DNA of 40,596 nucleotides, taken from the NCBI GenBank assembly GCA_011087765.1, contig JAALLA010000016.1, positions 1-40,596 on the forward strand. Reading direction: 5' to 3'. This DNA is from Pirellulaceae bacterium. Its GTDB lineage: Bacteria; Planctomycetota; Planctomycetia; Pirellulales; Pirellulaceae. The notes below the pieces were generated by a model. It was not told where the DNA came from, did no database searches, and was given only the letters and a program-made list of their open reading frames with translations. Shown piece by piece: positions 1 to 9,118 of the stretch. How positions within the stretch are numbered: position 1 is the first letter of the stretch; each line of letters opens with the position of its first letter. A program made the position numbers and the translations under genes.

Positions 1-999
1 CATGCGTCGGTGACTCGCTGTGGCAAAGTTGTGAGATGCCCTAAGTGCCGAACGATGATTCGCATCCCGGAAATTTCAGATGCTGAAAAAAAGAGTGGGC
101 GAGCCGTTGAATGTCGTGCTGAGATTTATGAGGCCCCCAATGATCAGGGAGTCAATTCCGCAAGCTCAATTTCAGGTGACTCAATGTCAAAAGACGCTCA
201 TGAGCGGCGTCTTCCTGTTGTAAAACCAAGGCAGCACAGTTCATCCGAATCGAAACAAAGCTTGCCCTCAGTGTCAGTTGAAATTGTAGGCAAGCCGTTG
301 CCAATAAATCCCCCCAGTTCACAATCGGCAATAGTATCAAGTGGAGAGGGCGGGGAAACTTGGACAAAAGATAGTCAAGCCAATGATGTCGCGCCGGCCT
401 ATGAATCGGTTGTTCGTGCAAATTCCGACATGCCTTTTGCCGGATCAATTTTTGCCGGATCAATTAAAGGGAATTCTTCGAGGGGAAATGAAGAGAAGAC
501 CTGGGAGGAGCGGCTGACGCGGGCAAATGCTGATCGGTTTTTTTTAGCGAAGTTGTTTGCTGGCGGATTGTTTTTTGTTGCCGGGCTAAACCTGATCCCT
601 GTATTAACTCAATTGATAACCTGGGGTGATTCGACTCCGGTAAATGAACTTCCGAATTGGTTTTTCTGGCAGCTGGCGATTTGTCTTTTGAACGGCTTCT
701 TTGCCATTTTTCTGTTTCAAATTAACGATTGGTCGGCAATGCGATCTGTCTCCGTGCTACTGTTAGTCCATGCGTTTATTTACGGGGTTTGTTGTACAGG
801 ATTGTTGTTAGGTGGGAATGGAGGAAGCTTAATGATGTGGCTTGAGATTTCATCGGCCAGGTTCAAGCAGGCGACGAGTGGTTACGCGGTGTTGTTATGT
901 CTCGCGACTTTAATGAGTTATTGGGCTGCGAAAGAGGCCTCCAATTGGCAAAGAGCTGAGCAGGTACTAAAACAGATTCTCTTCAAACGAAAGAGTTGA
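1..999 (+). CDS. Zinc-ribbon membrane protein, 5' end cut by window edge
   Basis: The frame is open to base 1, so the GTG at 10 is probably internal and the true start lies outside the window. The visible N-terminus has Cys in 'TRCGKVVRCPKCRTMIRIP', which looks like the end of a zinc-ribbon of the kind planctomycetes place at the front of many membrane proteins; the first Cys pair may be upstream. A hydrophilic Ser/Gln/Pro-rich linker follows (about residues 25-175). The C-terminal half has about four hydrophobic segments (roughly 178-202, 217-237, 243-268 and 290-307). No enzymatic motif is visible and I do not recognise a named family. Inference: a membrane protein with a cytoplasmic zinc-ribbon. 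mqnB follows 103 bases later on the same strand. Confidence 0.7.
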   Translation, partial: HASVTRCGKVVRCPKCRTMIRIPEISDAEKKSGRAVECRAEIYEAPNDQGVNSASSISGDSMSKDAHERRLPVVKPRQHSSSESKQSLPSVSVEIVGKPLPINPPSSQSAIVSSGEGGETWTKDSQANDVAPAYESVVRANSDMPFAGSIFAGSIKGNSSRGNEEKTWEERLTRANADRFFLAKLFAGGLFFVAGLNLIPVLTQLITWGDSTPVNELPNWFFWQLAICLLNGFFAIFLFQINDWSAMRSVSVLLLVHAFIYGVCCTGLLLGGNGGSLMMWLEISSARFKQATSGYAVLLCLATLMSYWAAKEASNWQRAEQVLKQILFKRKS

Positions 1000-1102
1000 T
1001 TTGCAGAGACGGACTTAGCAGAGTTTGCCAAGATGAATCGAAGTCAGTAGTGATTATCTTTTAAAAACAGTAGATCTCAATCTCCTGCGAAGAGTAATTT
1101 GA

Positions 1103-1747
1103 ATGAGCTCATCCCCTAAAAAAACTAAGTGGCTGATTTTGGTTCCAACTCCAATGGAATACGAATTCGTAGCGGAGCGGTTTTCTAAATTCGAAGCCAC
1201 AGTGGAAATTTGCGGGTTTGGGCCAATCGTTTCTGCAGCCAAGGCGATGGAATTAATTACCCATTATCAGCCGAGTCATGTGGCATTGGTGGGAATTGCC
1301 GGCGCGTATGCTTCAGAACTTTCGATCGGAACGGCGGTGGTTGGTAGTGAAGCTGCATGCTTTGGGATTGGATCGGGAAGCGGGCAGGACTACCAAACGG
1401 CAAGTGAGATTGGGTGGGTGCAATGGAGCGGTAGAGGGGAGGAGGATATCATCGGGGATGTTTTACCTCTTACGAATTTCGATAACCCGCGTTGTCAAAT
1501 TCTTACGGTTTGTGCAGCAGCCAGTACGAGCAGTGATGTAGCTGCGAGGCTGCGTCATTATCCGGACGCTGCCGTTGAGGAAATGGAAGGGTTTTCAGTT
1601 GCTGCAGCAGCAAAAATGTGCGGTGTGCCATTTTGTTTGGTGCGGGGAATCTCCAACCGGGCGGGCGATCGTGATAAGAATAATTGGAAAATCCGTGAAG
1701 CGCTGGAGGCCGCCACCCGCCTTCTGATCAACTGCCTTGAACGCTAA
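1103..1747 (+). CDS. mqnB: Futalosine hydrolase (MqnB-like nucleosidase)
   Basis: A 214-residue nucleoside phosphorylase-fold protein. It would split futalosine into dehypoxanthine futalosine and hypoxanthine in the futalosine route to menaquinone. Seen in the sequence: an N-terminal 'LVPTPMEYEFV' strand/loop, 'CGFGPIVSAAKAMELI', a 'GIAGAYA' glycine segment near residue 65, and the purine/ribose-binding motif 'VEEMEGFSVAAAAKMCGVPF' near residue 155. 'RGISNRAGDRDKNNW' follows and holds the catalytic-type Asp after 'SNRAG', as in MTA/SAH nucleosidase relatives. Length fits the family. The next gene on this strand encodes the MqnD enzyme of the same pathway, which favours MqnB over a generic MTA/SAH nucleosidase. 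The ATG start gives the natural first beta strand. Confidence 0.9.
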   Translation: MSSSPKKTKWLILVPTPMEYEFVAERFSKFEATVEICGFGPIVSAAKAMELITHYQPSHVALVGIAGAYASELSIGTAVVGSEAACFGIGSGSGQDYQTASEIGWVQWSGRGEEDIIGDVLPLTNFDNPRCQILTVCAAASTSSDVAARLRHYPDAAVEEMEGFSVAAAAKMCGVPFCLVRGISNRAGDRDKNNWKIREALEAATRLLINCLER

Positions 1748-1842
1748 TAGATTGCTCGGGTTGTGGGTGATTCCATGATTATTTTAAACGCCTGTAAAAT
1801 TTTATTAATACGAATAGAGACGGTTCTTGAACGGTAAATTTG

Positions 1843-2721
1843 ATGCAAACTTCGAATAAAATCCGAATGGCGATTTCGACTTGCCCCAATGATACTTTTG
1901 CGTTTCATGGAATACTTGACCGCAAAGTTGATTTTCTTGGGTTGGATTTTGAGATTGAGTTGCTTGACATCCAACAGCTTAATGAAGGGCTTTTTCAAGA
2001 TCGGTTTGAAGTCGCGAAAGCCAGTTTTCATGCTGCCGCGGTTCTTTCTGAACGGACATTAGTCTTGCCATCGGGATCGGCATTAGGTTTTGGAGTAGGT
2101 CCCTTGCTTTTATCCGCGAAAGAAGGGGCTTCTCCGGATAATGCCCTCACTTCACCAGAGGGTACCCGTACGTTATGTCCGGGGGAATTCACAACCGCTG
2201 CGATGTTGTTCCAGCTTTTTTACGGTGAGGCAATTGGCTTGAAGAAAACGCGAGTCGCACACCAGTTGTTTTCTGAAATCATGCCGTCACTTAAAGAAAG
2301 ATCCGCCGATTTTGGCGTTTGTATTCACGAAGGACGATTTACCTGGGCAGAGGAAGGGCTCTTTTTAGTAGAGGATCTTGGCACGCGTTGGGAGCGAGAG
2401 ACAGGAGTCCCGCTTCCCCTCGGAGGCATTTTAGCTCGTCGAGATTTAAAGCAAGAAACGTTAGCTCGAATTCAGCGAGTTATACGTTCATCGATCGTTT
2501 ACGGGCTAGAGCACCGTGAAGAGACGCTACCAACGATGCGAAAATATGCTCAGGAATTTAATGATAAAGTCTTAATGGCTCACGTAGACCTCTATGTGAA
2601 CGATTGGACCGTTGAGCTGGGAGAAGAAGGCCGAAAGGCGTTGTCGGTCTTATCGCAAAAAGCGATCGAGCAGCGGATCATGTCCCCGTCTCAGGCGGCT
2701 ATTGAAGTTTACCAGCCGTGA
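1843..2721 (+). CDS. mqnD: 1,4-dihydroxy-6-naphthoate synthase (MqnD)
   Basis: A 292-residue periplasmic-binding-protein-fold enzyme. It converts cyclic dehypoxanthine futalosine to 1,4-dihydroxy-6-naphthoate in menaquinone synthesis. The signature start 'MAISTCPNDTFAFHGIL' is present, then 'DIQQLNEGLFQDRFEVAKASFHA' as in MqnD homologues, the Gly-rich 'GSALGFGVGPLL', and 'GEFTTAAMLFQLFY'. 'FGVCIHEGRFTW' provides the conserved His of the family. The frame opens with a TTG at 1840, but the ATG at 1843 is the more natural start. It sits 95 bases after mqnB, so the two are likely co-transcribed. mqnA, mqnC and mqnE are not in this window. Confidence 0.93.
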   Translation: MQTSNKIRMAISTCPNDTFAFHGILDRKVDFLGLDFEIELLDIQQLNEGLFQDRFEVAKASFHAAAVLSERTLVLPSGSALGFGVGPLLLSAKEGASPDNALTSPEGTRTLCPGEFTTAAMLFQLFYGEAIGLKKTRVAHQLFSEIMPSLKERSADFGVCIHEGRFTWAEEGLFLVEDLGTRWERETGVPLPLGGILARRDLKQETLARIQRVIRSSIVYGLEHREETLPTMRKYAQEFNDKVLMAHVDLYVNDWTVELGEEGRKALSVLSQKAIEQRIMSPSQAAIEVYQP

Positions 2722-2806
2722 CTCAATTGGAATCGCCTGTTTGGCTTTTTGCCTGTTCGGCTTTGATAGCTTCTGTCAAGCAATAGCGGCGTCTGGAATC
2801 AGCGAG

Positions 2807-2830
2807 AGCGCCGAGAGCGCTACTTTTTAA
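2807..2830 (+). terminator. Possible weak terminator after mqnD
   Basis: A short inverted repeat AGCGC-CGAGA-GCGCT (2807-2821) is followed by ACTTTTTAA. The stem is only 5 bp and overlaps the end of the opposite-strand gene. It could end the mqnB-mqnD transcript at a convergent junction, but support is weak. Confidence 0.3.
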
Positions 2831-3104
2831 TTGAGTCTGATTTTCTCATTTCAAATAGGTTTGCGAAAATAAACCGACTCAAATTGCCAAACCAACCGGG
2901 GATTCGACGCCGAAAAAGATATAGAAAAATACACAGCCCCATTAAGAATAATAGCAGCGATGAGTTGGATGGGATGAAATTTTCCAAGACGAGGTAAATG
3001 AACATCAGGCCGGTAATCCCCGCTTGGCAGACGGCAAGCACGACGAGGATTCGGAGCTTCTGATCTATTTTTTCAAGTCTCGAATCGTCGCGTTCATTAG
3101 CCAT
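2820..3104 (-). CDS. Small two-helix membrane protein of the TPR-kinase unit
   Basis: A 94-residue protein not recognised as a named family. A charged N-terminus ('ANERDDSRLEKIDQKLR') is followed by two hydrophobic helices, about residues 17-42 and 48-65, then a basic segment 'RRRIPGWFGNLSR' and a polar tail. It starts with ATG 48 bases after the kinase stop on the same strand. It is probably the last gene of the TPR protein-kinase-membrane protein transcript. Inference only: it could anchor or modulate the kinase or TPR partner at the membrane. The coding call rests on the coherent membrane-protein composition and the operon position. Confidence 0.65.
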   Translation of the reverse strand: MANERDDSRLEKIDQKLRILVVLAVCQAGITGLMFIYLVLENFIPSNSSLLLFLMGLCIFLYLFRRRIPGWFGNLSRFIFANLFEMRKSDSIKK

Positions 3105-3152
3105 AGTTGGGATGGGGCGCTGTTATTAAGTGAAAAATCGCGTGTGGGGGTA

Positions 3153-4139
3153 TTAATTATCTCGCAGCAGCGAGTCATTCCTGAATTTATTTACGGCGCT
3201 CATCATGGCGGTCATGGATTGATATCGATCATTGGGATTTTTCTCCAAAGCTTTCAGGCAAATGGCTTCGAGGGTTTGCGGGATGACTCGGTGAGGGGCA
3301 GCGGCTCTTGGGGGCGTGGGGGCTTTGTTCACGATGTTGTCAAAGGTCTGTCCAATGTCTGCTCCTCGAAACGGTTCTCTTTGGGCCATCATTTCATACA
3401 TGACAATTCCTAAACTAAAAATGTCCGTACGCTCGTCGACCATCCGATTGCCCGTGACTTGTTCCGGTGACATGTATAGCGGAGTGCCACCTCGCTGGCC
3501 TTTTGTACCTTCGCCACCGTCATTTGGCATCCCCCAAACTTTGGCCGCTCCCCAATCAATGAGTGTGACTTCTCCGAACATCCCGACAATAATATTTTCC
3601 GGTTTGATGTCACGATGGATTACGCCTCTGGTGTGAGCATAAGCGAGGGCATCACCAACATTCGTCAAAATTCCAAGCAGGTGATTTAGATCATAACTGG
3701 ATTCGTATTGCGCTTCGCGCCGAGCGAGCCCTACGATAATTTCAAAGAGCGTTTTCCCTTCGATTTTTTTCATTGCAAAAAACCAATTGCCGCTATCGTC
3801 CTGTCCCAGTTCATACATCGGGACCGTTGCCGGATGCTGAAGTTGAGCCGTGATTCGGGCTTCGCGAATCAAGCGGCGAAGTTCAACATCATCCTCAAAA
3901 AACTCTTCTCGAAGCATCTTGAGGACAACCCGTCTTCCAAGGTTGGTATCTTTACAGGAGACGAGTCGGGCTTTTCCCCCTGTGCTCAATTCACGAAAGT
4001 GGGCGTACTTTTTAAAGGTGTTTGAGATCAGCTTGGGGGGTTCAACTTCAATATCTGAAACGAAAACCATGGAGATCCGGTTGTCACCGTATTCACTTGG
4101 CCGATCGCCATATTCACCTGTGTTGTTCGGGGGATTCAT
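3153..4139 (-). CDS. Serine/threonine protein kinase (DWG type)
   Basis: A 328-residue cytosolic Hanks-type kinase with no transmembrane segment. Seen: a degenerate Gly loop 'LSTGGKARLV' (51-60), the ATP-anchoring Lys in 'VVLKML' (K74), the C-helix Glu in 'REAR' (E93), and the catalytic loop 'HRDIKPEN' (175-182). The metal-binding motif is 'DWG' (196-198) instead of DFG. It also has 'GGTPLYMSPEQ' (APE-like) and 'DIFSLG' (239-244). The Phe-to-Trp change is tolerated in several bacterial kinases. The N-terminal 45 residues are polar with two 'EYGD' repeats and could be phosphorylated or disordered. The start ATG overlaps the stop of the upstream TPR gene by four bases (ATGA), implying translational coupling and a shared function. 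Confidence 0.93.
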   Translation of the reverse strand: MNPPNNTGEYGDRPSEYGDNRISMVFVSDIEVEPPKLISNTFKKYAHFRELSTGGKARLVSCKDTNLGRRVVLKMLREEFFEDDVELRRLIREARITAQLQHPATVPMYELGQDDSGNWFFAMKKIEGKTLFEIIVGLARREAQYESSYDLNHLLGILTNVGDALAYAHTRGVIHRDIKPENIIVGMFGEVTLIDWGAAKVWGMPNDGGEGTKGQRGGTPLYMSPEQVTGNRMVDERTDIFSLGIVMYEMMAQREPFRGADIGQTFDNIVNKAPTPPRAAAPHRVIPQTLEAICLKALEKNPNDRYQSMTAMMSAVNKFRNDSLLRDN

Positions 4140-7100
4140 AGGTTGGGAGATCCTTTCCCGGATTTAGAGGTATTTGGGTTCAACTCTAATCCTACACCTG
4201 ACAAGTTCTTTTGCGAGCCGTCGGTTCCCAGAATGGCCGGGAATATTTTTTCGGGTCTTTTCCATTTGCTCCAATCAGCGCGAAGCACTCTCATCTCTGA
4301 AGTTACGCGTCCGTCACGGATCCAGTTTTTCAGTGTCTCGAAGTGAACCGGTCCAAATTCTTTCTTCTCAGCTGACCGCACGACCCACCAATCATGCGGA
4401 GCTGCTGCATTCCACTGTTGGGCATCATCAGTTAGCTGACACCGTGGCCCGGTGATCGAAGGGCGTGTCGGGCGGAGGAAGGGTTTGGGGTCATCGAGAA
4501 AACTTGGTCTTTTGTGTTGGCGGTCTGCCAGCCACGCGAGTGCGTTTTGAATTTCCTTGTCATTTGGACGGAGTTTTGAAAGTTTGCGAAAATCTCTTTG
4601 GGCTTTGTCCCACTTTTCATTGTGTACATTCGCGATCGCACGCGCGTAACGTGTTGCCACTAGGTGATTGGGGTCAGCTCGCATCAATTCCAATACAAAG
4701 CTGAAATCTGAGATAGCTGGTGAATTGCGGCCCATTTGGTAAAAGACTTTTCCGCGGGCAAAAACAACCTCCGCAATATCCCGTGGACGCTTGAATCGGT
4801 GAATCGCCTTCGTCAGACTGATCAATGCTTTTTCTAACTTGCCTTGCATCGCCAATGCCGAAGCGCGTCCGGAATAGGCTTTTGAGAGTTGGTCATTGTG
4901 ATGCAAAGCGAGTTCGAAATCGTCGAGGGCAAAGTGGGGCTGGTTGATCTTTAGATAGGCCTGCCCTCTTTGAATGACCGGCTCGACACGGTGTGGCGCT
5001 AAATCAATTGCACGGGAAAAATTACCAATCGCTGCGTGGTGGTTCTGAAGGTAAGTATTACAAATGCCACTTTTTCGGTGGACATTGGGGTTTTGGGAAT
5101 CAAGTGCAATCGACTTTTCAAATGCGCGGAGCGATTTATCGAATTCCCCAGTTTGCTGGTGAAGTTCTCCGAGGAAGACATAATTCCGCGAAGCGAGTGG
5201 GTTAAGACGGATTGCTTTTAGCAAGTCAGACTTTGCTTCTTCTTTGTTCCCAAGCAGGTTGTGGGAGACCGCGCGGTCGAATCGGAGTTGGGATTGAATT
5301 TCTGTTGCAAGGCTTTTGAGTTTTAGGACTGACGTCAAATCATCAATCGCGGCTTCGTAATTTTTCAGTTGATTTAGCACTTGCGCCCGGCAATGTTTTG
5401 CCGAGATGTTATTCGGGTCAGCTTCGAGAACGAGATTGCAGTCGGCAAGGGCTTTTTCGGGCAAGTCTCGCAATTGGTAGGACAATCCGCGTTGCAAACA
5501 TAATTCAGGATTAAATTGCGGTTCATTGAGGATTTTGTTTTCAAAAAATTGAGAGCTGTTGGCGGCGATTTGCAAGGCAGTTTGTGCCACCCTACCTGGA
5601 GGAGGCGTTTGGACTGTTAGAGCATGACGCACTGCTTGATTGACTGAGTTCCAATCATTGCGAGCTTGATGAAATTCCGCGATTTGCAACCACGAAATTG
5701 GGTTGGAGGGATTTAGCGATACCGAATTTTCTAATCCCTCTAACGCGGTTTGTGAATTTTGTAATGAGCGGAAAAGTTGAGCTCGTTGCCGTAGAAGATC
5801 AGATTTTTTAAATTCGTCGTTCTCGAGGTTGATTGCTTTGGTGAGGGCAGAGATCGCGTTTTCGGGACTGGATTGAGCCTGGTGGATGTTGGCCAGAAAC
5901 GCAAACACCTCAGGGTTCGTTGCGTTGCTACGGATCGATGCCTCGCAATCTAGAAGTGCTTTTGAAGGATCATCTGCACAGAGAAATGCGCGACTTCGAA
6001 TCAGATAAATTTCGTCATCTCGCCCAAGGTTTAGTCTCAAAGCGCGTTTGAGGCGTCGTTGGGCAAGCTCCACTCGACCTTCTTGTATGGCGAGTTCGGC
6101 AGATTTCAGAAGTACCGGTAAATCCGCACGACACTGTTGAAGGTGCTTTTTGAAGTCTTTTAAAGCGAGCGCGTTGCAACCGATGGCGGCCAAGCATTCC
6201 CCGCGCTCACGAAAGAGGTTGCTGCCTTTGGGTTTGTTCTGAATCAAGGTTGTGAGTATTTTGATTGCCAATTCGAATTCGCCAATCGAACGGAGCAATC
6301 GGCACACGGTGAGATTCGTTTTCGGATCCTCGCCAGCTAACGACATGAGATCGCGAATATCATTTCTTGCCGCCCCGATTTTATTTTCGCGGAAATTCAG
6401 CATGGCGCGAATTTTCAACCCGTAGGCTTGGCATTCTTGATCTCCTAGGATTGCCGCGTCGCATAATTCCCGAACATCGTATTCTGCGAGAAAGATGTAC
6501 TTAAGTTCAGCCAATCCCATGGAAGCTTTAAAGTGCCCCGGTTTCTTTTTAATTGCTAGTTGAAAATCTCGTTTTGCTTTTTCGAATTGTTGGGCTTTGA
6601 AATAAACCCAGCCCCGATCAAAAAAGAGATCTGCTGAATCGTCTCCCGCTTGAATTTTGGTTCGATAGTAAGCGCTTGCATTTTTTGAGTAAGCGGTAAT
6701 TAAGGCTCGGTACTGGTCATCGTCATTGGCCGCAATTTGGTCGGCATGATTGAGATCATCAAAGGCCGCCGGCCAATTGTTTTGTTCACCACGAGCTGCC
6801 GCCCGCCAGGCGTAAGTTTGCGGTTCCTCCCAGCCTAGATCAATGGCGCGTGTGCAATCTGTTTCAGCGTTTAGAAAATCCAGGTTTTTGAGGTTAGCGT
6901 AACCACGGAGTGAATAGCATTCGCCGTTATTCTCAGTCGGTAAGTCGATGATTGCACGGTTTAGATAGGTTAACGAAGCTTCGAGGTCACCGAGTTCGAT
7001 AAATTCGAGCGCTCGCTGGGTTGCTTCGTTAATTTGTGAATCATTCTCATCTTGAGCTGCGGAGTAATTATTAATTAAGTCGGGAGGGGACTGATTGGAC

Positions 7101-7330
7101 GGGGAAGACTGTTGGTTTGTAGCGGCTATTTTTCGTCTAGATTTTTTTACAATCTGAATCGTCTCTTCGATGGCTTCCTCAGACTCGAAGTCCCCCAATC
7201 TCTCATTTTCAATGGTTTTGATTCGAAAATCTGAGGGCTCATGGTTTGGGACCAAGTTCCAATCACAATGGTCGCAATTGACCGCAAAATCGGCGATTTT
7301 ACCGCTACATTGCGGGCATTGGTTGATCAT
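4136..7330 (-). CDS. Large zinc-ribbon/TPR protein with C-terminal GYF_2-like domain
   Basis: A 1064-residue protein with no signal peptide. It begins with a zinc ribbon, C5-x2-C8...C19-x2-C22. A polar Ser/Gln/Asn linker follows to about residue 95. Then comes a long array of tetratricopeptide repeats to about residue 950, with recurring A-x-x-D-x-x-x-A-I-x-L-x-P patterns such as 'AIDLAPHRVEPVIQRGQAY' and 'LVLEADPNNISAKHCRAQ'. The last domain (about 980-1034) has 'EFGPVHFETLKNWIRDGRV' and 'WSKWKRP', matching the GYF_2-type fold that binds proline-rich peptides. TPR arrays and GYF domains are protein-interaction modules, so this reads as a scaffold. It is coupled to the kinase gene by an ATGA overlap and is presumably its partner or substrate. 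It is the first gene of the unit. Confidence 0.88.
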   Translation of the reverse strand: MINQCPQCSGKIADFAVNCDHCDWNLVPNHEPSDFRIKTIENERLGDFESEEAIEETIQIVKKSRRKIAATNQQSSPSNQSPPDLINNYSAAQDENDSQINEATQRALEFIELGDLEASLTYLNRAIIDLPTENNGECYSLRGYANLKNLDFLNAETDCTRAIDLGWEEPQTYAWRAAARGEQNNWPAAFDDLNHADQIAANDDDQYRALITAYSKNASAYYRTKIQAGDDSADLFFDRGWVYFKAQQFEKAKRDFQLAIKKKPGHFKASMGLAELKYIFLAEYDVRELCDAAILGDQECQAYGLKIRAMLNFRENKIGAARNDIRDLMSLAGEDPKTNLTVCRLLRSIGEFELAIKILTTLIQNKPKGSNLFRERGECLAAIGCNALALKDFKKHLQQCRADLPVLLKSAELAIQEGRVELAQRRLKRALRLNLGRDDEIYLIRSRAFLCADDPSKALLDCEASIRSNATNPEVFAFLANIHQAQSSPENAISALTKAINLENDEFKKSDLLRQRAQLFRSLQNSQTALEGLENSVSLNPSNPISWLQIAEFHQARNDWNSVNQAVRHALTVQTPPPGRVAQTALQIAANSSQFFENKILNEPQFNPELCLQRGLSYQLRDLPEKALADCNLVLEADPNNISAKHCRAQVLNQLKNYEAAIDDLTSVLKLKSLATEIQSQLRFDRAVSHNLLGNKEEAKSDLLKAIRLNPLASRNYVFLGELHQQTGEFDKSLRAFEKSIALDSQNPNVHRKSGICNTYLQNHHAAIGNFSRAIDLAPHRVEPVIQRGQAYLKINQPHFALDDFELALHHNDQLSKAYSGRASALAMQGKLEKALISLTKAIHRFKRPRDIAEVVFARGKVFYQMGRNSPAISDFSFVLELMRADPNHLVATRYARAIANVHNEKWDKAQRDFRKLSKLRPNDKEIQNALAWLADRQHKRPSFLDDPKPFLRPTRPSITGPRCQLTDDAQQWNAAAPHDWWVVRSAEKKEFGPVHFETLKNWIRDGRVTSEMRVLRADWSKWKRPEKIFPAILGTDGSQKNLSGVGLELNPNTSKSGKGSPNL

Positions 7331-7808
7331 TGGTTGCTATTAGGGGGTGTTGAGGTATTTTTTGGGGGAACCCAATTTATCGAGAAAGTCGTGCGGTTCT
7401 TCCCTCGGGTCACTGGCGCTATTTCATCTGACGAGTGCGCCGAGAGAGTTAATATTATCGGCGGGTAATGCTAAAGCGTCAAATTGGTGTCGGTTTGGCA
7501 CGGTTAATTTAATGTTTTAGCTGTTTTTGAGTATTGGGAGTCTATTCGATAGGGGTACCAATCCTCAATAACGTTGGAATGCTTGCAAAGTCGAGGAAAT
7601 CAGTCTTAAAACCTTAAGCAGATGCGGCTTAGGGCCATTTCACCGAGTAGAGTCAAATATCATCGATTTGCAGTAACTTTTTAGTTTATTCGGTGTTAAA
7701 AGGTTAGCGAATTCGGTCAAATGTTCGATGACTGCGACTCCAGAGAAGTGGAGCTCCAGTAATCGAAAGACTAGCTTTTTTGGATGTTACCCAGTTGGAG
7801 TCAGATAA
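7331..7808. other. Intergenic region between divergent genes
   Basis: These 478 bases separate the divergent TPR-protein and EF-hand genes and should hold both promoters. I found no RNA gene and no persuasive -35/-10 pair. A short inverted repeat (CTCCA...TGGAG) lies near 7739-7755, upstream of the EF-hand gene. Nothing else is recognisable. Confidence 0.4.
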
Positions 7809-9056
7809 GTGATTTTTCAAGATTTTAAGATAGTTCGTGGGATCGTTCGATTAAACCTTGCTCTGGTTGCCCTGTTCGTATTGTCCACGATCGTTTCGGC
7901 GCAAGATTTCAAATTGGCTGAGTATCTAAAACGGAAAGACGTTAACTCGAACGGTAAGCTTGAACCCAGCGAGATGTCGAGCAATACGAGAAGTTATCTT
8001 TCGAAAAACGGATTCAACCCTGAAAAATCGGTTTCCATCAGTAAGATTTTGTCAAAGCTAGATAAAGACAAAGCCAATAAGGAAAAGACTGATAGAAAAA
8101 TGAACCGGGAGCGGAAGGTGCCTGGATTTGGTGTCGAAAGAGAAGAGTCCGGTTCGGGTGTAGCACGCTTTGGTTCAACAGCTAATGAGTCCAAGGGTAG
8201 CACCGCTAAAAAAGTAACCTACAGCGAGAGTGTGAATCGACAGGTAGAGTCGACGCTTGGTCGGTACGATCGCAATAAGGATGGTAGTCTCGACAAAGAA
8301 GAGATGAGCAAAGCGCGTTGGGGCAGTCCGACTCCCCAGGAAAGTGACACTAACAAAGATGGTCGTCTTTCCCGCAGCGAGCTTTCGAACCGTTACGCGT
8401 CCCGCGAGTCTGCTTATCGAGGGTCTTCGAGAGGGTCCAGTTCATCGAGTTCCCGGGATTCTTCTAGAAGTAGTTCAAGTTCTAAGAAAAGTTCGTCGTC
8501 GTGGCGGCCTACTTCGACACGTAGTTCGAGTAGCTCCTCAAGGGAGTCTAGCACTTCGAGAAAGCCATCCTCATCCTCCTCCTCGAGTAGTTCAAGCTCC
8601 CGGGCAAAGTACGAAAAGTATGCGGCAAGCTTAATCGGCCAGTACGATGAAAACAAAGATGGCAAACTGGGCAGTGACGAAATCAAAAAAATGCGTCGCC
8701 CCCCAGTTGGTGCTGATCAAAATAAGGATGGTTTCGTCACGAAATCCGAGTTGTTCGATAGTCTAAGCGGTGCCAACAAGCCTGCCGCAAAGTCCTCGTC
8801 CGCGGACGCTCGCAAAAGCACAGGTACCAGTAGTTCACGGTCTTCAAGATGGGGTAGTTCGTCGAGTCGATCTTCTTCCTCACGGAGCAGTTCTGGTTCT
8901 TCTCGTGATTTCGAGAAATTTGATAAAAATGAAGATCGTCAGGTTCAGATGCACGAGTATTCGTCTAAGTGGGATGATAAGACTGTCGAAGAATTCTACG
9001 AGAAAGACAAGAATGGCGATGGCGTGATTACTCTCAAAGAGTGGTCTTCGAAGTAG
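7809..9056 (+). CDS. Exported EF-hand, serine-rich calcium-binding protein
   Basis: A 415-residue protein starting at a GTG, with a signal peptide ('LNLALVALFVLSTIVSAQ') cleaved near residue 31. Seven EF-hand-like loops are visible. These include DVNSNGKLEPSE, DRNKDGSLDKEE, DTNKDGRLSRSE, DENKDGKLGSDE, DQNKDGFVTKSE, and the C-terminal DKNGDGVITLKE. DKNEDRQVQMHE is degraded, with Arg in place of the usual loop Gly. Long Ser/Arg runs (about residues 198-275 and 325-362) separate the EF-hand groups and look like flexible linkers. Known for the family: Ca2+ binding. Inference: an extracellular or cell-surface calcium-responsive or structural protein. No catalytic domain is seen. The last EF-hand ends a few residues before the stop, so the protein appears complete. 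Confidence 0.85.
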   Translation: MIFQDFKIVRGIVRLNLALVALFVLSTIVSAQDFKLAEYLKRKDVNSNGKLEPSEMSSNTRSYLSKNGFNPEKSVSISKILSKLDKDKANKEKTDRKMNRERKVPGFGVEREESGSGVARFGSTANESKGSTAKKVTYSESVNRQVESTLGRYDRNKDGSLDKEEMSKARWGSPTPQESDTNKDGRLSRSELSNRYASRESAYRGSSRGSSSSSSRDSSRSSSSSKKSSSSWRPTSTRSSSSSSRESSTSRKPSSSSSSSSSSSRAKYEKYAASLIGQYDENKDGKLGSDEIKKMRRPPVGADQNKDGFVTKSELFDSLSGANKPAAKSSSADARKSTGTSSSRSSRWGSSSSRSSSSRSSSGSSRDFEKFDKNEDRQVQMHEYSSKWDDKTVEEFYEKDKNGDGVITLKEWSSK

Positions 9057-9118
9057 TGAAACGTTGGTTGCCGATCAATTTGGTCAACCTCTTCACGAGG
9101 CTTATTATCGAGTGACCC

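Noticed and set aside
7490..7808. Possible small RNA or riboswitch upstream of the EF-hand gene
   Set aside because: Only short imperfect repeats are present; no known RNA motif or terminator.
8401..8610. Serine-codon-rich tract as a possible simple repeat or antisense gene
   Set aside because: The bases vary in codon choice and keep the EF-hand protein frame open; the Glu/Leu-rich antisense frame is only its mirror.
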